64,000 nt of DNA, taken from NCBI GenBank assembly GCA_963720765.1, contig CAVRGS010000002.1, positions 620,001 through 684,000 on the forward strand. The letters run 5' to 3'. Source of the DNA: DASUAS01 sp963720765. Its GTDB lineage: Bacteria > Actinomycetota > Acidimicrobiia > IMCC26256 > DASPTH01. Made by a program: the position numbers and the translations under genes. Positions 33,950 to 42,697 of the stretch are shown piece after piece. The notes under the pieces were generated by a model. It worked only from the letters and a program-made list of their open reading frames with translations. It did no database searches and had not been told where the DNA came from. The first letter of the stretch is position 1. Every line of letters begins with the position of its first letter.

Positions 33950-34795
33950 TCAACCGTCGTCGCGCGCCTCGGCGGTGCGGTAGTCGCCGAAGGGACTGTC
34001 GCGCTCGTCGAGCGCGGCGCGCAGACCACTCGACTGGATGCCGGAGACGAACTTCTTCATCGACTCGGTGTGGGTGGCGAGCGCGCTGAGCTCGGTGCCC
34101 GCCCGAATCGACGAGCGCAGACCCATGACCTCCATCGCGCGGTGCACCGTCCGCTTGTTGATCTGCACCAGGTCGGTGGGGATCTGCGCGATCCGCGACG
34201 CGATGGCGAGGACGTGCTCCTCGAGCTCCGCTTCGGGGTACGCGCGGTTGGCCCAGCCGAGCTGCGCGGCCTCGACACCCGAGAACGAGTCACCGGTGAG
34301 CATCGACTCCATGCCGCCGCGCATGCCGAACAACCACGCGTGGTACTGCATGTCGGGCGTGCCGAAGCGCACCGCGGGGTAGCCGATCTTGGCGTCCTCG
34401 GCGACGTACACGAGGTCGCACCCGGTGGCGAGCTCGCTGCCGCCGGCCAGGCAGTAGCCGTGCACCTGCGCGATGACGGGCTTGGCGAGGTCCCAGATGC
34501 TCATCCAACCGTTGGTGACGCCTCGCATGTAGGAGCCCTCACCTTCCGCGGTGTAGTCGAGCGGCTCGCCCTGGGCGGCGGGATCACCAGAGAGGTCGTA
34601 GCCGGCGGAGAAGCACTTGCCCGCGCCGCGGATGACGGTGACGCGCACGTCGTCGTCGCGATCGGCCTCGCGGGTCGCGGTGAGGATCTCACGGCGCAGC
34701 GTCGCGTTGAGGGCGTTGCGCTTCTCCGGTCGATTGAGGGTGATGCGGCGCACCAGGGGCGCGGGGTCGTCGATCAGGAGGAGCGAGGAGTCCAT
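33950..34795 (-). CDS. Crotonase / enoyl-CoA hydratase family protein
   Basis: A 281-residue crotonase-fold protein. The oxyanion-hole segments are GAGKCFSAGYDLSGD and QVHGYCLAGGSELATGCDLV. The usual hydratase Glu pair is not evident: the second region reads AVRFGTPDMQYHAWLFG, so it may be an isomerase, hydrolase or ring-cleaving member. It acts on an acyl-CoA in the cytoplasm. The ATG at 34795 is 7 bases after a TACCTT box. It is separated by 27 bases from the substrate-binding protein gene downstream and has its own promoter. A second crotonase, frameshifted, is at 43911. Confidence 0.87.
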   Translation of the reverse strand: MDSSLLLIDDPAPLVRRITLNRPEKRNALNATLRREILTATREADRDDDVRVTVIRGAGKCFSAGYDLSGDPAAQGEPLDYTAEGEGSYMRGVTNGWMSIWDLAKPVIAQVHGYCLAGGSELATGCDLVYVAEDAKIGYPAVRFGTPDMQYHAWLFGMRGGMESMLTGDSFSGVEAAQLGWANRAYPEAELEEHVLAIASRIAQIPTDLVQINKRTVHRAMEVMGLRSSIRAGTELSALATHTESMKKFVSGIQSSGLRAALDERDSPFGDYRTAEARDDG

Positions 34796-34802
34796 GGGCC
34801 GG

Positions 34803-34808
34803 AAGGTA
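34803..34808 (-). promoter_or_regulatory. -10 element TACCTT for the crotonase gene
   Basis: TACCTT on the minus strand ends 7 bases before the ATG at 34795, predicting a leaderless message. Confidence 0.45.
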
Positions 34809-34838
34809 GGTCAGGTCCTTGCTGGCACGCCATTGTGC

Positions 34839-35108
34839 TCAGCCGGCGCGGAACGCGGTCTCGCCCTGCGGCTCCTCGGGGGTGACGACGACGCGCTCGA
34901 CGTGTGCGAACGACGGGCCGCGCCCGCACCACGCGACGAGCGCGTCGACCGACACCGCGGGGCCTTCGAACACGGCTTCGACCCGGCCGTCGGGCAGGTT
35001 GCGCACCATCCCGCCCACACCCGCGGCGCGCGCCCGCTGTGCGCACGACGCGCGGAAGCCGACTCCCTGCACGCGCCCGGTCACGAGCGCCCGCTTGCGG
35101 ATGATCAG
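34839..35108 (-). CDS. Acylphosphatase
   Basis: A small protein of about 89 residues with the acylphosphatase core: GRVQGVGFRASC carries the phosphate-binding Arg and GGMVRNLPDGRVEAVFEG carries the catalytic Asn. It hydrolyses acyl-phosphates such as acetyl- or carbamoyl-phosphate. The C-terminus ends PQGETAFRAG. The start is uncertain: family alignment puts it at IIRKRALVTG, where only a CTG (35108-35106) is available, overlapping the stop of the upstream amidohydrolase. The first regular start, the GTG of LVTG, would remove most of the first strand. The overlap suggests translational coupling. Confidence 0.75.
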   Translation of the reverse strand: MIIRKRALVTGRVQGVGFRASCAQRARAAGVGGMVRNLPDGRVEAVFEGPAVSVDALVAWCGRGPSFAHVERVVVTPEEPQGETAFRAG

Positions 35109-36839
35109 CGCGCAGTGACGGTGTCGGTGTCGCGTCCGGAGCGCAGCACCACGCCGGGCGTCGCACCCGTCGGCGCACCGTCCTCGACCACCGCGACGCC
35201 ACCGACGAGGACCCGCTTGATGCCCTGCGAGCCGGCGGTGAGCCGGGCCGAGTCGCCCGGGAGGTCGGCGACGAGCATGGCGTCGTCCGAACCGATGGTC
35301 TCGGGATCGAACAGCACGAGGTCGGCGATCGCACCGTCGCGCAGCACGCCGCGGTCGCGCAGACCGAAGAGCTGCGCCGGCTTGCTCGTGATGAGCTCCA
35401 CCGCGCGCTCGAGCGACACCAGCTGGCGGCCGCGCAGGCAGTCGGCGAGGAAGCGTGTCGTGTAGGGCGCGCCGCACATTCGGTCGAGGTGCGCGCCGGC
35501 GTCGGAGCCACCGATCATGGCGCGCGGGTCGTTCCACACCTCGCGGCGCAGGTCCCACGAGCTGCCGTCGTCGTCCTGGGGGATGGGCCACAGCACGGTG
35601 CGCAGCTCGTCGGCGATCACGATGTCGAGGAGCGTGCCGAAGTTCGACTGGTGACGCTCCTGCGCGATCTCGCGCACGATCCGACCGCGCAGCGTCTGGT
35701 TCTCGGGCGCGTACACGTCACCGAGGCGGTAGTCGCCGAAGTCGGCGAGGCGACGGAACACACCGGCCTCGGGTGACTGCGACAGCTCGAGCATCTTGAG
35801 GCGGATCTCGGGGTCGCGCAGTCGCTCGATGCGCTCGGGCACCGGAGCGCTGAGGATGTCGCTCCATCCGGGGATGAGCCAGATCCCGCAGAAGTTGAGG
35901 AAGCTCATGTTCATCGGGACCTGCACCGGCATGGTGAGCGCCACGAGGCGACCACCGAGCTCGGCGGCGCGGTCGCCGGCCGACAGCTGACGCGGCACTC
36001 GCTCGGGCTCACGTGCGTCGATGGTGAGCACGTTCCAGTTGAGCGGACGGTCGGCGGCCGCGCTCGACCTGCGACAGCAGCTCGATCTCGTCGTCGGAGA
36101 ACTGGTCGAGGCAGCCCTGCACGATGCCTTCAAGGGTGGTGCCCGGGTGCTGGCCGGTCTCCTCGCTCATCGCGACGAGCTCTTCCTGAGTGGCCCATCG
36201 GCTCGCGACCGGTTGGCCGTCGCCGTCGCTGTGCGACGACGACTGGGTGAACGAGAATCCCAGCGCGCCGTCGTCGAGCGCCTTGCCGAGCTCGGCGCGC
36301 ATCTCGGCGATCTGCTCGGGCGTGGCCTCGCTGCCGATCGCGTCGGTCCCCATCACGTAGCGGCGGATCGCGCAGTGGCCGGCGAGGAAGCCCGCGTTGA
36401 CCGCGATGGAGCCCTCGAACTTGTCGAGGAACTCGCCGAACGTCTCCCACTTCCAGTCGACGCCCTGCTCGAGCGCGGGGAGCGGCATGCCCTCGACGCG
36501 CGCCATCATCCGGCGCAGGTAGTCGGCATCGCCGTCGTGGAGGGGCGCGAGCGAGAAGCCGCAGTTGCCGCCGACGACCGTGGTCACGCCGTGCACGCTC
36601 GACGGGCTCGCGGTGGGGTCCCACAGGAGCTGCGCGTCGTAGTGAGTGTGCGGGTCGACGAACCCGGGTGCCAGCACGAGGCCGGTGCCGTCGGTGACGA
36701 TCGTGGCGTCGCCGTCGACAAATGATTCGGACGCGCCCACCGCGACGATCCGCCCGTCGGCGATGCCCACGTCGGTGACCACGGCCGGTGCCCCGGTGCC
36801 GTCGACCACGGTCGCGCCCTTGATGATCTCGTCGAGCAC
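35105..36839 (-). pseudogene. D-aminoacylase-like amidohydrolase, interrupted by a frameshift
   Basis: An amidohydrolase of the N-acyl-D-amino-acid deacylase type, about 577 residues. The first frame starts at GTG 36839 after GGGGGA and contains LAPGFVDPHTHYDAQLLWDP (HxH metal motif), VVGGNCGFSLAPL and SSSHSDGDGQPV, ending in ELLSQVER. The second frame continues AAADRPLNWNVLTIDA and includes MIGGSDAGAHLDRM (metal Asp) and the C-terminal beta-sandwich LRDGAIADLVLFDP. The junction near 36058-36062 is repaired by removing one G, or by adding two bases (CG). The enzyme would release an acyl group from an amide. It is next to operator site E. If the shift is real the gene is dead. Confidence 0.82.
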
Positions 36840-36881
36840 TGGGATCCCCCGATCGTCGGCTCCGCCACTGCGCCGGAAAAG

Positions 36882-36898
36882 TCTGACGGAGCGTCAGA
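36882..36898. promoter_or_regulatory. Operator palindrome TCTGAC-N5-GTCAGA (site E)
   Basis: A perfect inverted repeat with spacer GGAGC, between the D-aminoacylase-like gene and the aldehyde dehydrogenase/CoA-transferase operon. It abuts the back-to-back -10 boxes at 36898-36907 and covers the predicted minus-strand transcription start. Confidence 0.72.
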
Positions 36899-36907
36899 TT
36901 GTAGCCT
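36898..36907. promoter_or_regulatory. Bidirectional promoter: TACAAT (minus) and TAGCCT (plus) sharing TA
   Basis: ATTGTAGCCT reads TACAAT on the minus strand (for the D-aminoacylase-like gene) and TAGCCT on the plus strand (for the aldehyde dehydrogenase). The layout is the same as at 21118-21127. TACAAT is one of the best -10 matches in the window. Confidence 0.48.
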
Positions 36908-36914
36908 TGGCGCC

Positions 36915-36956
36915 GGCCGGACGAACCTGGCCGGACGAACTTGGCCGGACGAACCT
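36915..36956 (+). repeat. Three tandem copies of a 14-base repeat in a leader
   Basis: The unit GGCCGGACGAACCT occurs three times, with one substitution in the middle copy, in the 5' leader between operator E and the aldehyde dehydrogenase start. Unit length and copy number are the same as in the unrelated repeat at 26351-26392. Confidence 0.85.
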
Positions 36957-36989
36957 GGCGCGCACGTCGACGGAGATGGGGGAGAGCAA

Positions 36990-38463
36990 ATGGCCGACTG
37001 GCAGCAGCACGAGTGGAAGCTCCTGATCGGGGGCGAGCTCGTCGCCGGGGAGGCCGGCACTGCGCCGATCGTGAACCCTGCGACCGAGGAGGTCGTGGCC
37101 GAGGCGCCCGAGGCGTCGGTGGCGCAGGCCGGGGAGGCCGCCCGGGCCGCCCAGGAGGCGTTCCCCGCGTGGTCGGCGACCCCTGCCGAGGAGCGCGCCG
37201 AGCTGCTGAAGGCGGCAGCGGCTCGCCTCGAGCAGCTGGGGCCCGATCTCGTGCCGCTCATCATCTCCGAGACCGGGGCCACCGCCACGGTCGGTTCACG
37301 CATGCAGGTGCCGGTCGCGCTCGAGCGCTTCCACCGCTACGCGCGTGACGCCACGAAGAGCATCGGCATCCCCATGCCGCCCCAGCCCGTGCAGGCCACG
37401 CCGCTCGCGCCCGGCGGGCTCATGGGCGCGTACGTGAACCGCCAGCCGGTCGGCGCGGTCGCGTGCATCTCGCCGTACAACTTCCCGCTCACGAACATGG
37501 TCGGCAAGATCGCGCCCGCGCTCGCGGTCGGCTGCACGGTCGTGATGAAGCCGGCGCCGCAGGATCCGCTCGCGATCGTCGTGCTCGCCGAGGTGCTGCA
37601 CGAGGTCGGCTTCCCGCCGGGGGTCGTCAACCTGGTCACGTCGGTGGCGCCCGACCCCGCGGCGGCGCTGTCGTCGAGCCGAGACATCGACATGGTGTCG
37701 TTCACGGGCTCCACTGCCATCGGGGCTCGGATCTACGAGGCCGGTGCGCCCACGATGAAGCGCATGCTGCTGGAACTCGGCGGCAAGGGCGCCGCGCTCG
37801 GTGCTGGACGACGCCGACCTCACCGGCGCGGTCACGGCCATCGCGAGCGTGTGGGGATTCCACAGCGGCCAGATCTGCACCGCGCCGACGTGTGCGATCG
37901 TGCACCGCAGCAAGTACGACGAGCTCGTCGACAAGCTCGCCGCGGTCGCCGGCAACATGAAGGTCGGCGACCCGCTCGACGAGGACACCATCGTCGGCCC
38001 GGTGATCTCGTCGATCCAGCGTGAACGGATCGAGGCCCACATCGGCGCGGGCGCGAGCGAAGGCGCCGACATCGTCGTCGACGGTCGTCGTCCCGGTCAC
38101 ATGGAGCGCGGCTTCTACGTGGCGCCCACGCTGATCGCGGGCGCGAAGCCCGAGATGTCGCCGGTGAAGGAGGAGATCTTCGGCCCGGTCGTCGTGGTGA
38201 TCCCCTTCGACGACGACGACGAAGCGATCAGCATCGCCAACGGCACCGACTACGGCCTCTACGACTACGTCATGACCCAGGACACCGAACGCGGCTTCCG
38301 CCTCGCCGGTCGCCTGCGTTCGGGCAACGTCGGCATCAACACCGCGGAGCGGAACATGGAGACGCCCTTTGGGGGCTTCAAGATGAGCGGCATCGGTCGC
38401 GACGGGGGAGACTTCGGCCTGCACGCGTACACCGAGATGCAGTCGGTGGTGTGGCCGGCATGA
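36990..38463 (+). pseudogene. Aldehyde dehydrogenase, interrupted by a +1 frameshift
   Basis: An aldehyde dehydrogenase of about 490 residues. The first frame starts at ATG 36990 after GGGGGAGAG and has CISPYNFPLTNMVGKIAPAL, FTGSTAIGARI and the general-base motif LLELGGKGAAL. The second frame resumes at VLDDADLTGAVTAIASVWGF and carries the nucleophile in HSGQICTAPTC and the C-terminal ETPFGGFKMSGIGRDGGD. The break is one extra G at 37800/37801 (CTC-G-GTG CTG), immediately after the base motif. The protein would oxidise an aldehyde formed by upstream hydrolysis. Its TGA overlaps the next start (ATGA), so the CoA-transferases are in the same operon. Confidence 0.86.
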
Positions 38464-39719
38464 GCGTCGCCTCTTCCGACGACGGGAACCAGAAGCCGGC
38501 GATGCTCGCGGGCGTGCGGGTGATCGAGTGCTCGCTGCTCGGTCCCGCCGCCATCACGTCGCACCTCGTCGACCTCGGCGCCGAGGTCATCAAGGTCGAG
38601 TCGCCCGCAGGTGACTACGGCCGCAAGATGACCTGGCCGTTCTACGGGGACACCTCCCTGCTGCACCTCCACGTCAACCGGGGCAAGCAGTCACTCGTGC
38701 TGAACCTCAAGCAGCCGGACGGCATCGCGGTGTTCGAAGACCTCGTGCGCGGCGCCGACGTCGTCGTCGAGGCGATGCGGCCGGGCTTCCTCGACAAGAT
38801 GGGCCTGGGCTACGACCGGCTCAAGGCGCTCAACCCGAAGATCGTCATGTGCACGATCTCGGGGTACGGCGCCACCGGCCCGTACCAGAACCTGCCGTCG
38901 CACGGCATCGCGTACGACGCGTGGTCGGGCACCATCCAGCCCGTCATCGACGACGAGGGATTCGCCCGCATCCCGGACCAGGCCAACATCGGCATCACCG
39001 CCGGTCCCGCGTTCGGCGCCATCGGCATCCTCGGCGCGTTGCTGCGCGCGGAGAAGACCGGTGAGGGCGCGTGCATGGAGATCGCGCAGTCCGACAGCTC
39101 GGCGTACTTCGACTGGTACCGCATCGAGACGTGGAAGGGCTACGACGACTACCCCGACGACGTCGTCACCGGCAACCCCAGCGACGACTACGAGCGGCGC
39201 CCGCCGGGTCTCGGTGGCATGTGGGAGGGCGTGCGCTACCAGTACTACGAGGCGTCCGACGGCTACGTGCTGTTCATGGCATCGGAGCAGTCGTTCTGGA
39301 AGAACTTCTGCGAGGGCATCGGTCGCATGGACCTGTTCGAGAAGTGGCCGGGCAAGACCATCGCCGACCACGTGTGCGGCAACAAGGAGCTCCAGACCGA
39401 GCTGCGCGACATCTTCCGCACCCGCACCGCGCAGGAGTGGATCGACTTCGCCGACGAGCACAACACGACCATCGCGCCCGCGAACACGGCGCAGACGGTG
39501 CGCCACGACCCGCAGTTCCAGGACCGGTTCACGTGGCAGTCGTCCGACCAGGCCGGCGCCGACATGCTGCTGTTCCCGCTGCACGTGGAGGGCGAGGAGC
39601 TGCCGGTGCCCTCGAAGGCGCCGGAGCTGGGTGAGCACACCGACCAGGTGCTGCACGACGTGTTGGGCTACGACGACGCGAAGATCGCGTCGTTGCGTGA
39701 CGCCGGCGCCTTCGGCTGA
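38460..39719 (+). CDS. CaiB/BaiF family III CoA-transferase, catalytic Asp not conserved
   Basis: A 419-residue family III CoA-transferase-fold protein. It starts at the ATG overlapping the aldehyde dehydrogenase stop (ATGA). Family features are SLLGPAAITSHLVDLGAEVI, VNRGKQSLVLNLKQPDG, ISGYGATGPYQNLPSHG and GILGALLRAEKTGEG. Counting back from the GILGALL helix by eye, the position of the catalytic Asp (LGDSNSG in formyl-CoA transferase) is occupied by Ile179 in NIGITAGPAF. It may thus be a non-catalytic partner of the following gene, in which the Asp is present. Two-subunit enzymes of this class (BbsEF type) are known. The alignment is manual. Confidence 0.88.
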   Translation: MSVASSDDGNQKPAMLAGVRVIECSLLGPAAITSHLVDLGAEVIKVESPAGDYGRKMTWPFYGDTSLLHLHVNRGKQSLVLNLKQPDGIAVFEDLVRGADVVVEAMRPGFLDKMGLGYDRLKALNPKIVMCTISGYGATGPYQNLPSHGIAYDAWSGTIQPVIDDEGFARIPDQANIGITAGPAFGAIGILGALLRAEKTGEGACMEIAQSDSSAYFDWYRIETWKGYDDYPDDVVTGNPSDDYERRPPGLGGMWEGVRYQYYEASDGYVLFMASEQSFWKNFCEGIGRMDLFEKWPGKTIADHVCGNKELQTELRDIFRTRTAQEWIDFADEHNTTIAPANTAQTVRHDPQFQDRFTWQSSDQAGADMLLFPLHVEGEELPVPSKAPELGEHTDQVLHDVLGYDDAKIASLRDAGAFG

Positions 39720-39724
39720 GCGCC

Positions 39725-40925
39725 ATGAGTGAACGCACCGGACCGCTCCGCGGCGTCCGCGTCCTCGACTTCTCGATCGCGCTGACCGGTCCCTACGCGG
39801 CCGCGCTGATGGCCGACCAAGGTGCCGACGTGGTGAAGGTCGAGCGGCCGGGTATCGGCGACCTCGGTCGGTGGGTCGGAGTCGCGGTCAACGGCATGAG
39901 CGCGCTCTACTTCACGTGCAACCGCGGCAAGCGCTCGATCGCGCTCGACCTGCACCAGCCCGAAGGGGTCGAGATCGCGCTGCAGCTCGCGGCCGAGTCC
40001 GACGTCATCGTCGAGAACTACCGGCCGGGTGTGATGGAGAAGCTCGGCCTCGGCTACGACACGGTGAGGGCGCGCAACCCCGACATCGTCTACGCGTCGC
40101 TCACCGGTTTCGGTTCCGAGGGCCCCTACCGCGACCGCAGCGCGTACGACACCGTCATCCAGGCCTACGGCGGGTTCGCGATCAACCAAGCCGACCCGAC
40201 CAACGGCGGTACGCCGGTGTTCCTGCGCCAGACCGCGGCCGACAAGGTCACCGCGCTCGTACGCATCGCAGGCCATCACCGCGGCGTTGTTCGCGCGCGC
40301 GAACGGCGACGGAGGCCAGCACCTCGAGCTCTCGATGATGGACTCGGTGGTCTCCTTCCTGTGGGCCGACGCCGCCGGCAACGAGGTGCTGCTCGAGACC
40401 GACGGGTCGCAGAACTCGTCGTTCGTCGCCGGCTTCCAACCGATGCGCTTCGAGGACGGGTGGGGGATCGTCACCCCCACGTCCGACGCCGACTTCCAGG
40501 GGATGTGCAAGGCGCTCGACGTCGAAGGGTGGGACGACCCGAGGGTCGCGACCATGACGCAACGGCGCGAGAACCGTGACGTCATGGAGCCGATCATGGA
40601 CATGGTGTATGCCAATGCGTGCAACCTCACCATGGCCGAGGCGACCGAGCGGTTCGAGGCGCAGCGCGTGCCCTTCGCGATGATCCTGTCGCCTGATCAG
40701 CTCACGCGCGACGACCACGCGGTCGCGGTGGGGCTGTTCGTCGAGGACGACCACCACATCGTGGGCAAGACCCGCATGCCGCGCCACCCCACGCGCTTTC
40801 GCGGCACCCCGGCCGAGCTCACCAACCACTCACCGGGCCTCGGCGAGCACACCGACGAGCTCCTCACCGAGCTCGGCCGCGCCGACGACATCGCGCGCCT
40901 GCGGGAGTCCGGCGTCGTCGCGTGA
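39725..40925 (+). pseudogene. CaiB/BaiF family III CoA-transferase, interrupted by a +1 frameshift
   Basis: A CoA-transferase of about 400 residues. The first frame starts at ATG 39725 and has LDFSIALTGPYAAALMADQG, CNRGKRSIALDLHQPEG, FGSEGPYRDRSAYDTV and AADKVTAL, whose Asp sits at the catalytic position. The frame is then lost. Continuation in the next frame is YASQAITAALFARANGDGG and onward to NHSPGLGEHTDELL. One extra G at 40259 (CTC-G-TAC) accounts for the break. It should transfer CoA from a donor to a pathway acid and probably pairs with the Asp-lacking protein encoded just upstream. The two genes are five bases apart. Confidence 0.85.
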
Positions 40926-40940
40926 CGCCGGTTCGGTGGG

Positions 40941-42533
40941 TCAGTCGACGGCGGGGTGCTCGTCGGCCATCTCGCGGAGCTTGTTCTTGAGGATCTTGTC
41001 GAGGGTGCCGGTGGGGAACTCCTCGACGAAGTAGACCGCGCGCGGCACCTTGAACGACGCCAGGTTGTCGGTGCAGGTCGTGATGATCTCGCCGGCCACG
41101 ATCTCGCGGTCGTGGTCACCGGGCGTGGGGATCACGAACGCCACCGCGACCTCACTGAGGAACTCGTGCTGCTTGCCGACCACGGCGACGGACTGGACGG
41201 CGGGGTGGGCGACGATGAGGTCTTCCACCTCCTTGGCCGACACGTTCTCGCCGCCGACCTTGAGCAGGTCCTTGTCGCGCTCCTGGTAGAAGACGTTGCC
41301 GCCCGCGCCCATCTTCACCATGTCGCCGGTCTTGAACCAGCCGTCCTCGAACGCCTTGGCGTTGGCCTCGTCGTTGTCGTAGTACTCGAGGAACAGCTGG
41401 ATGCCGCGCGTGCCGCGCATCCAGAGCTCGCCCATCTCGCCCTCGGCGCAGAGCTCGCCGGTCTCCTGGTTCACGACTGCGATCTCGTAGCCGGGCGTGA
41501 CGTGCCCCATGGAGCGCATCGGCAATTGCTCGGACGACTTGCCGGTGATGCAGTGCGTCACCGTCTCGGTCATGCCGTACGCGGCGTAGACGTCGATCCC
41601 GAACATCTTGTCGAGGTCGGGCATGATCAGCCCGAACACGCCGGTGCGGAGCGTGTGCTCCTTCGGCCGGTCGGGGCTGCCGAGCGCTCCCATCACGAAC
41701 GGCATCACCGAGGTGTGGGTCACGCCGTGCTCGACGACCATCGGCCAGAAGCGGCTCTGCGACCACTTCGGCATCAACACCGCGGTCGCGCCGACGCCGA
41801 GCACGGAGAACAGGCTCCAGCTCTGCGCGTTCACGTGGAAGAACGGCAGGAAGATGATGTACGTGTCGTCGGTCGTGATGTCGATGTTCCTCGGACCGGT
41901 GCGGCTGGCCCAGATCGCGTTGGCGTGCGTGTGCACGACCGCCTTCGGTCGGCTCGTGGTGCCGGACGTGAACATGATCCCGAACGGGAGCATCGGCTCC
42001 GGCGTGCGCGGCGTGAAGTCGGCGGCGTCGCCGTAGAGCGCGTCGAAGGAGTCGAAGCCGTGGGCGGCCTCCTCTGCGCTCGCGGGCTCACCACTGTTGT
42101 CGGCGGTGACCGCGATCCACTTCAGGGCCGGGGCCGCACCGGAGACCATCGCGGCGTACTGCGGTTGCGTGATCGCGGCGACTGCACCGGTGTGCTCGGC
42201 GAAGTAGGTGACCTCGGCGCCGACCGACTTGGTGTTGGTGGTCACCGCGACCGCGCCGAGCGTCGCGCACGCGAGCCACGACAGGACCATCTCGGGACAG
42301 TTCTCGGAGTGGATGAGCACCTTGTCGCCCTTGGCGATGCCGCGCGCCGCGAGGCCCGCGGCGAGCCGGCGCACGTCGGCGAGCAGCTCGGTGTACGTCC
42401 ACCGCCGGCCGTCGCCCTCGCGTGGCGCCCAGACCAACGCGGCGTGGTCGGGCTTGCGATCGGCCCAGTGCTCGAGCAGCCAGGGGATGTCCTGGCCGTG
42501 GGTCTGGAACTCTTGGATGGCTGCGGTCTCCAT
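40941..42533 (-). CDS. AMP-dependent acyl-CoA synthetase/ligase
   Basis: A 530-residue ANL-superfamily ligase. It has the ATP P-loop GIMFTSGTTSRPKAVVHTH, the aromatic motif AAYGMTETVTHC, the hinge region WFKTGDMVKMG, DKDLLKVGGENVSAKEVED, and the C-terminal Lys in PTGTLDKILKNKLRE. It activates a carboxylic acid to acyl-AMP and then acyl-CoA. The motif sequence resembles the CaiC/crotonobetaine-ligase group more than fatty-acyl ligases. The start is the ATG at 42533 (METAAIQ), fixed by a TAGCGT box 7 bases upstream. A longer upstream frame is Pro/Arg-rich and unlike the family. It converges with the CoA-transferase gene. Confidence 0.92.
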   Translation of the reverse strand: METAAIQEFQTHGQDIPWLLEHWADRKPDHAALVWAPREGDGRRWTYTELLADVRRLAAGLAARGIAKGDKVLIHSENCPEMVLSWLACATLGAVAVTTNTKSVGAEVTYFAEHTGAVAAITQPQYAAMVSGAAPALKWIAVTADNSGEPASAEEAAHGFDSFDALYGDAADFTPRTPEPMLPFGIMFTSGTTSRPKAVVHTHANAIWASRTGPRNIDITTDDTYIIFLPFFHVNAQSWSLFSVLGVGATAVLMPKWSQSRFWPMVVEHGVTHTSVMPFVMGALGSPDRPKEHTLRTGVFGLIMPDLDKMFGIDVYAAYGMTETVTHCITGKSSEQLPMRSMGHVTPGYEIAVVNQETGELCAEGEMGELWMRGTRGIQLFLEYYDNDEANAKAFEDGWFKTGDMVKMGAGGNVFYQERDKDLLKVGGENVSAKEVEDLIVAHPAVQSVAVVGKQHEFLSEVAVAFVIPTPGDHDREIVAGEIITTCTDNLASFKVPRAVYFVEEFPTGTLDKILKNKLREMADEHPAVD

Positions 42534-42540
42534 GCCCGGC

Positions 42541-42546
42541 ACGCTA
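42541..42546 (-). promoter_or_regulatory. -10 element TAGCGT for the acyl-CoA ligase
   Basis: TAGCGT on the minus strand ends 7 bases before the ATG at 42533, predicting a leaderless message. The rest of the divergent gap to 42697 contains no palindromic operator. The plus-strand gene has an AAGGAG ribosome site. Confidence 0.48.
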
Positions 42547-42697
42547 CCGAGCCCGCCAGTCGCCCGAGAAGTCCACACCGTAGGTCCCGAGGGGACGGCG
42601 ACCCGGAGGGACTGCTTGCCCTGGTCAACTATCGTCGGCGGCTGCGCCCGGGGCGGCTGGAGCCGCGATACTGGGGACCGACGAAGGAGTTGCCGGT

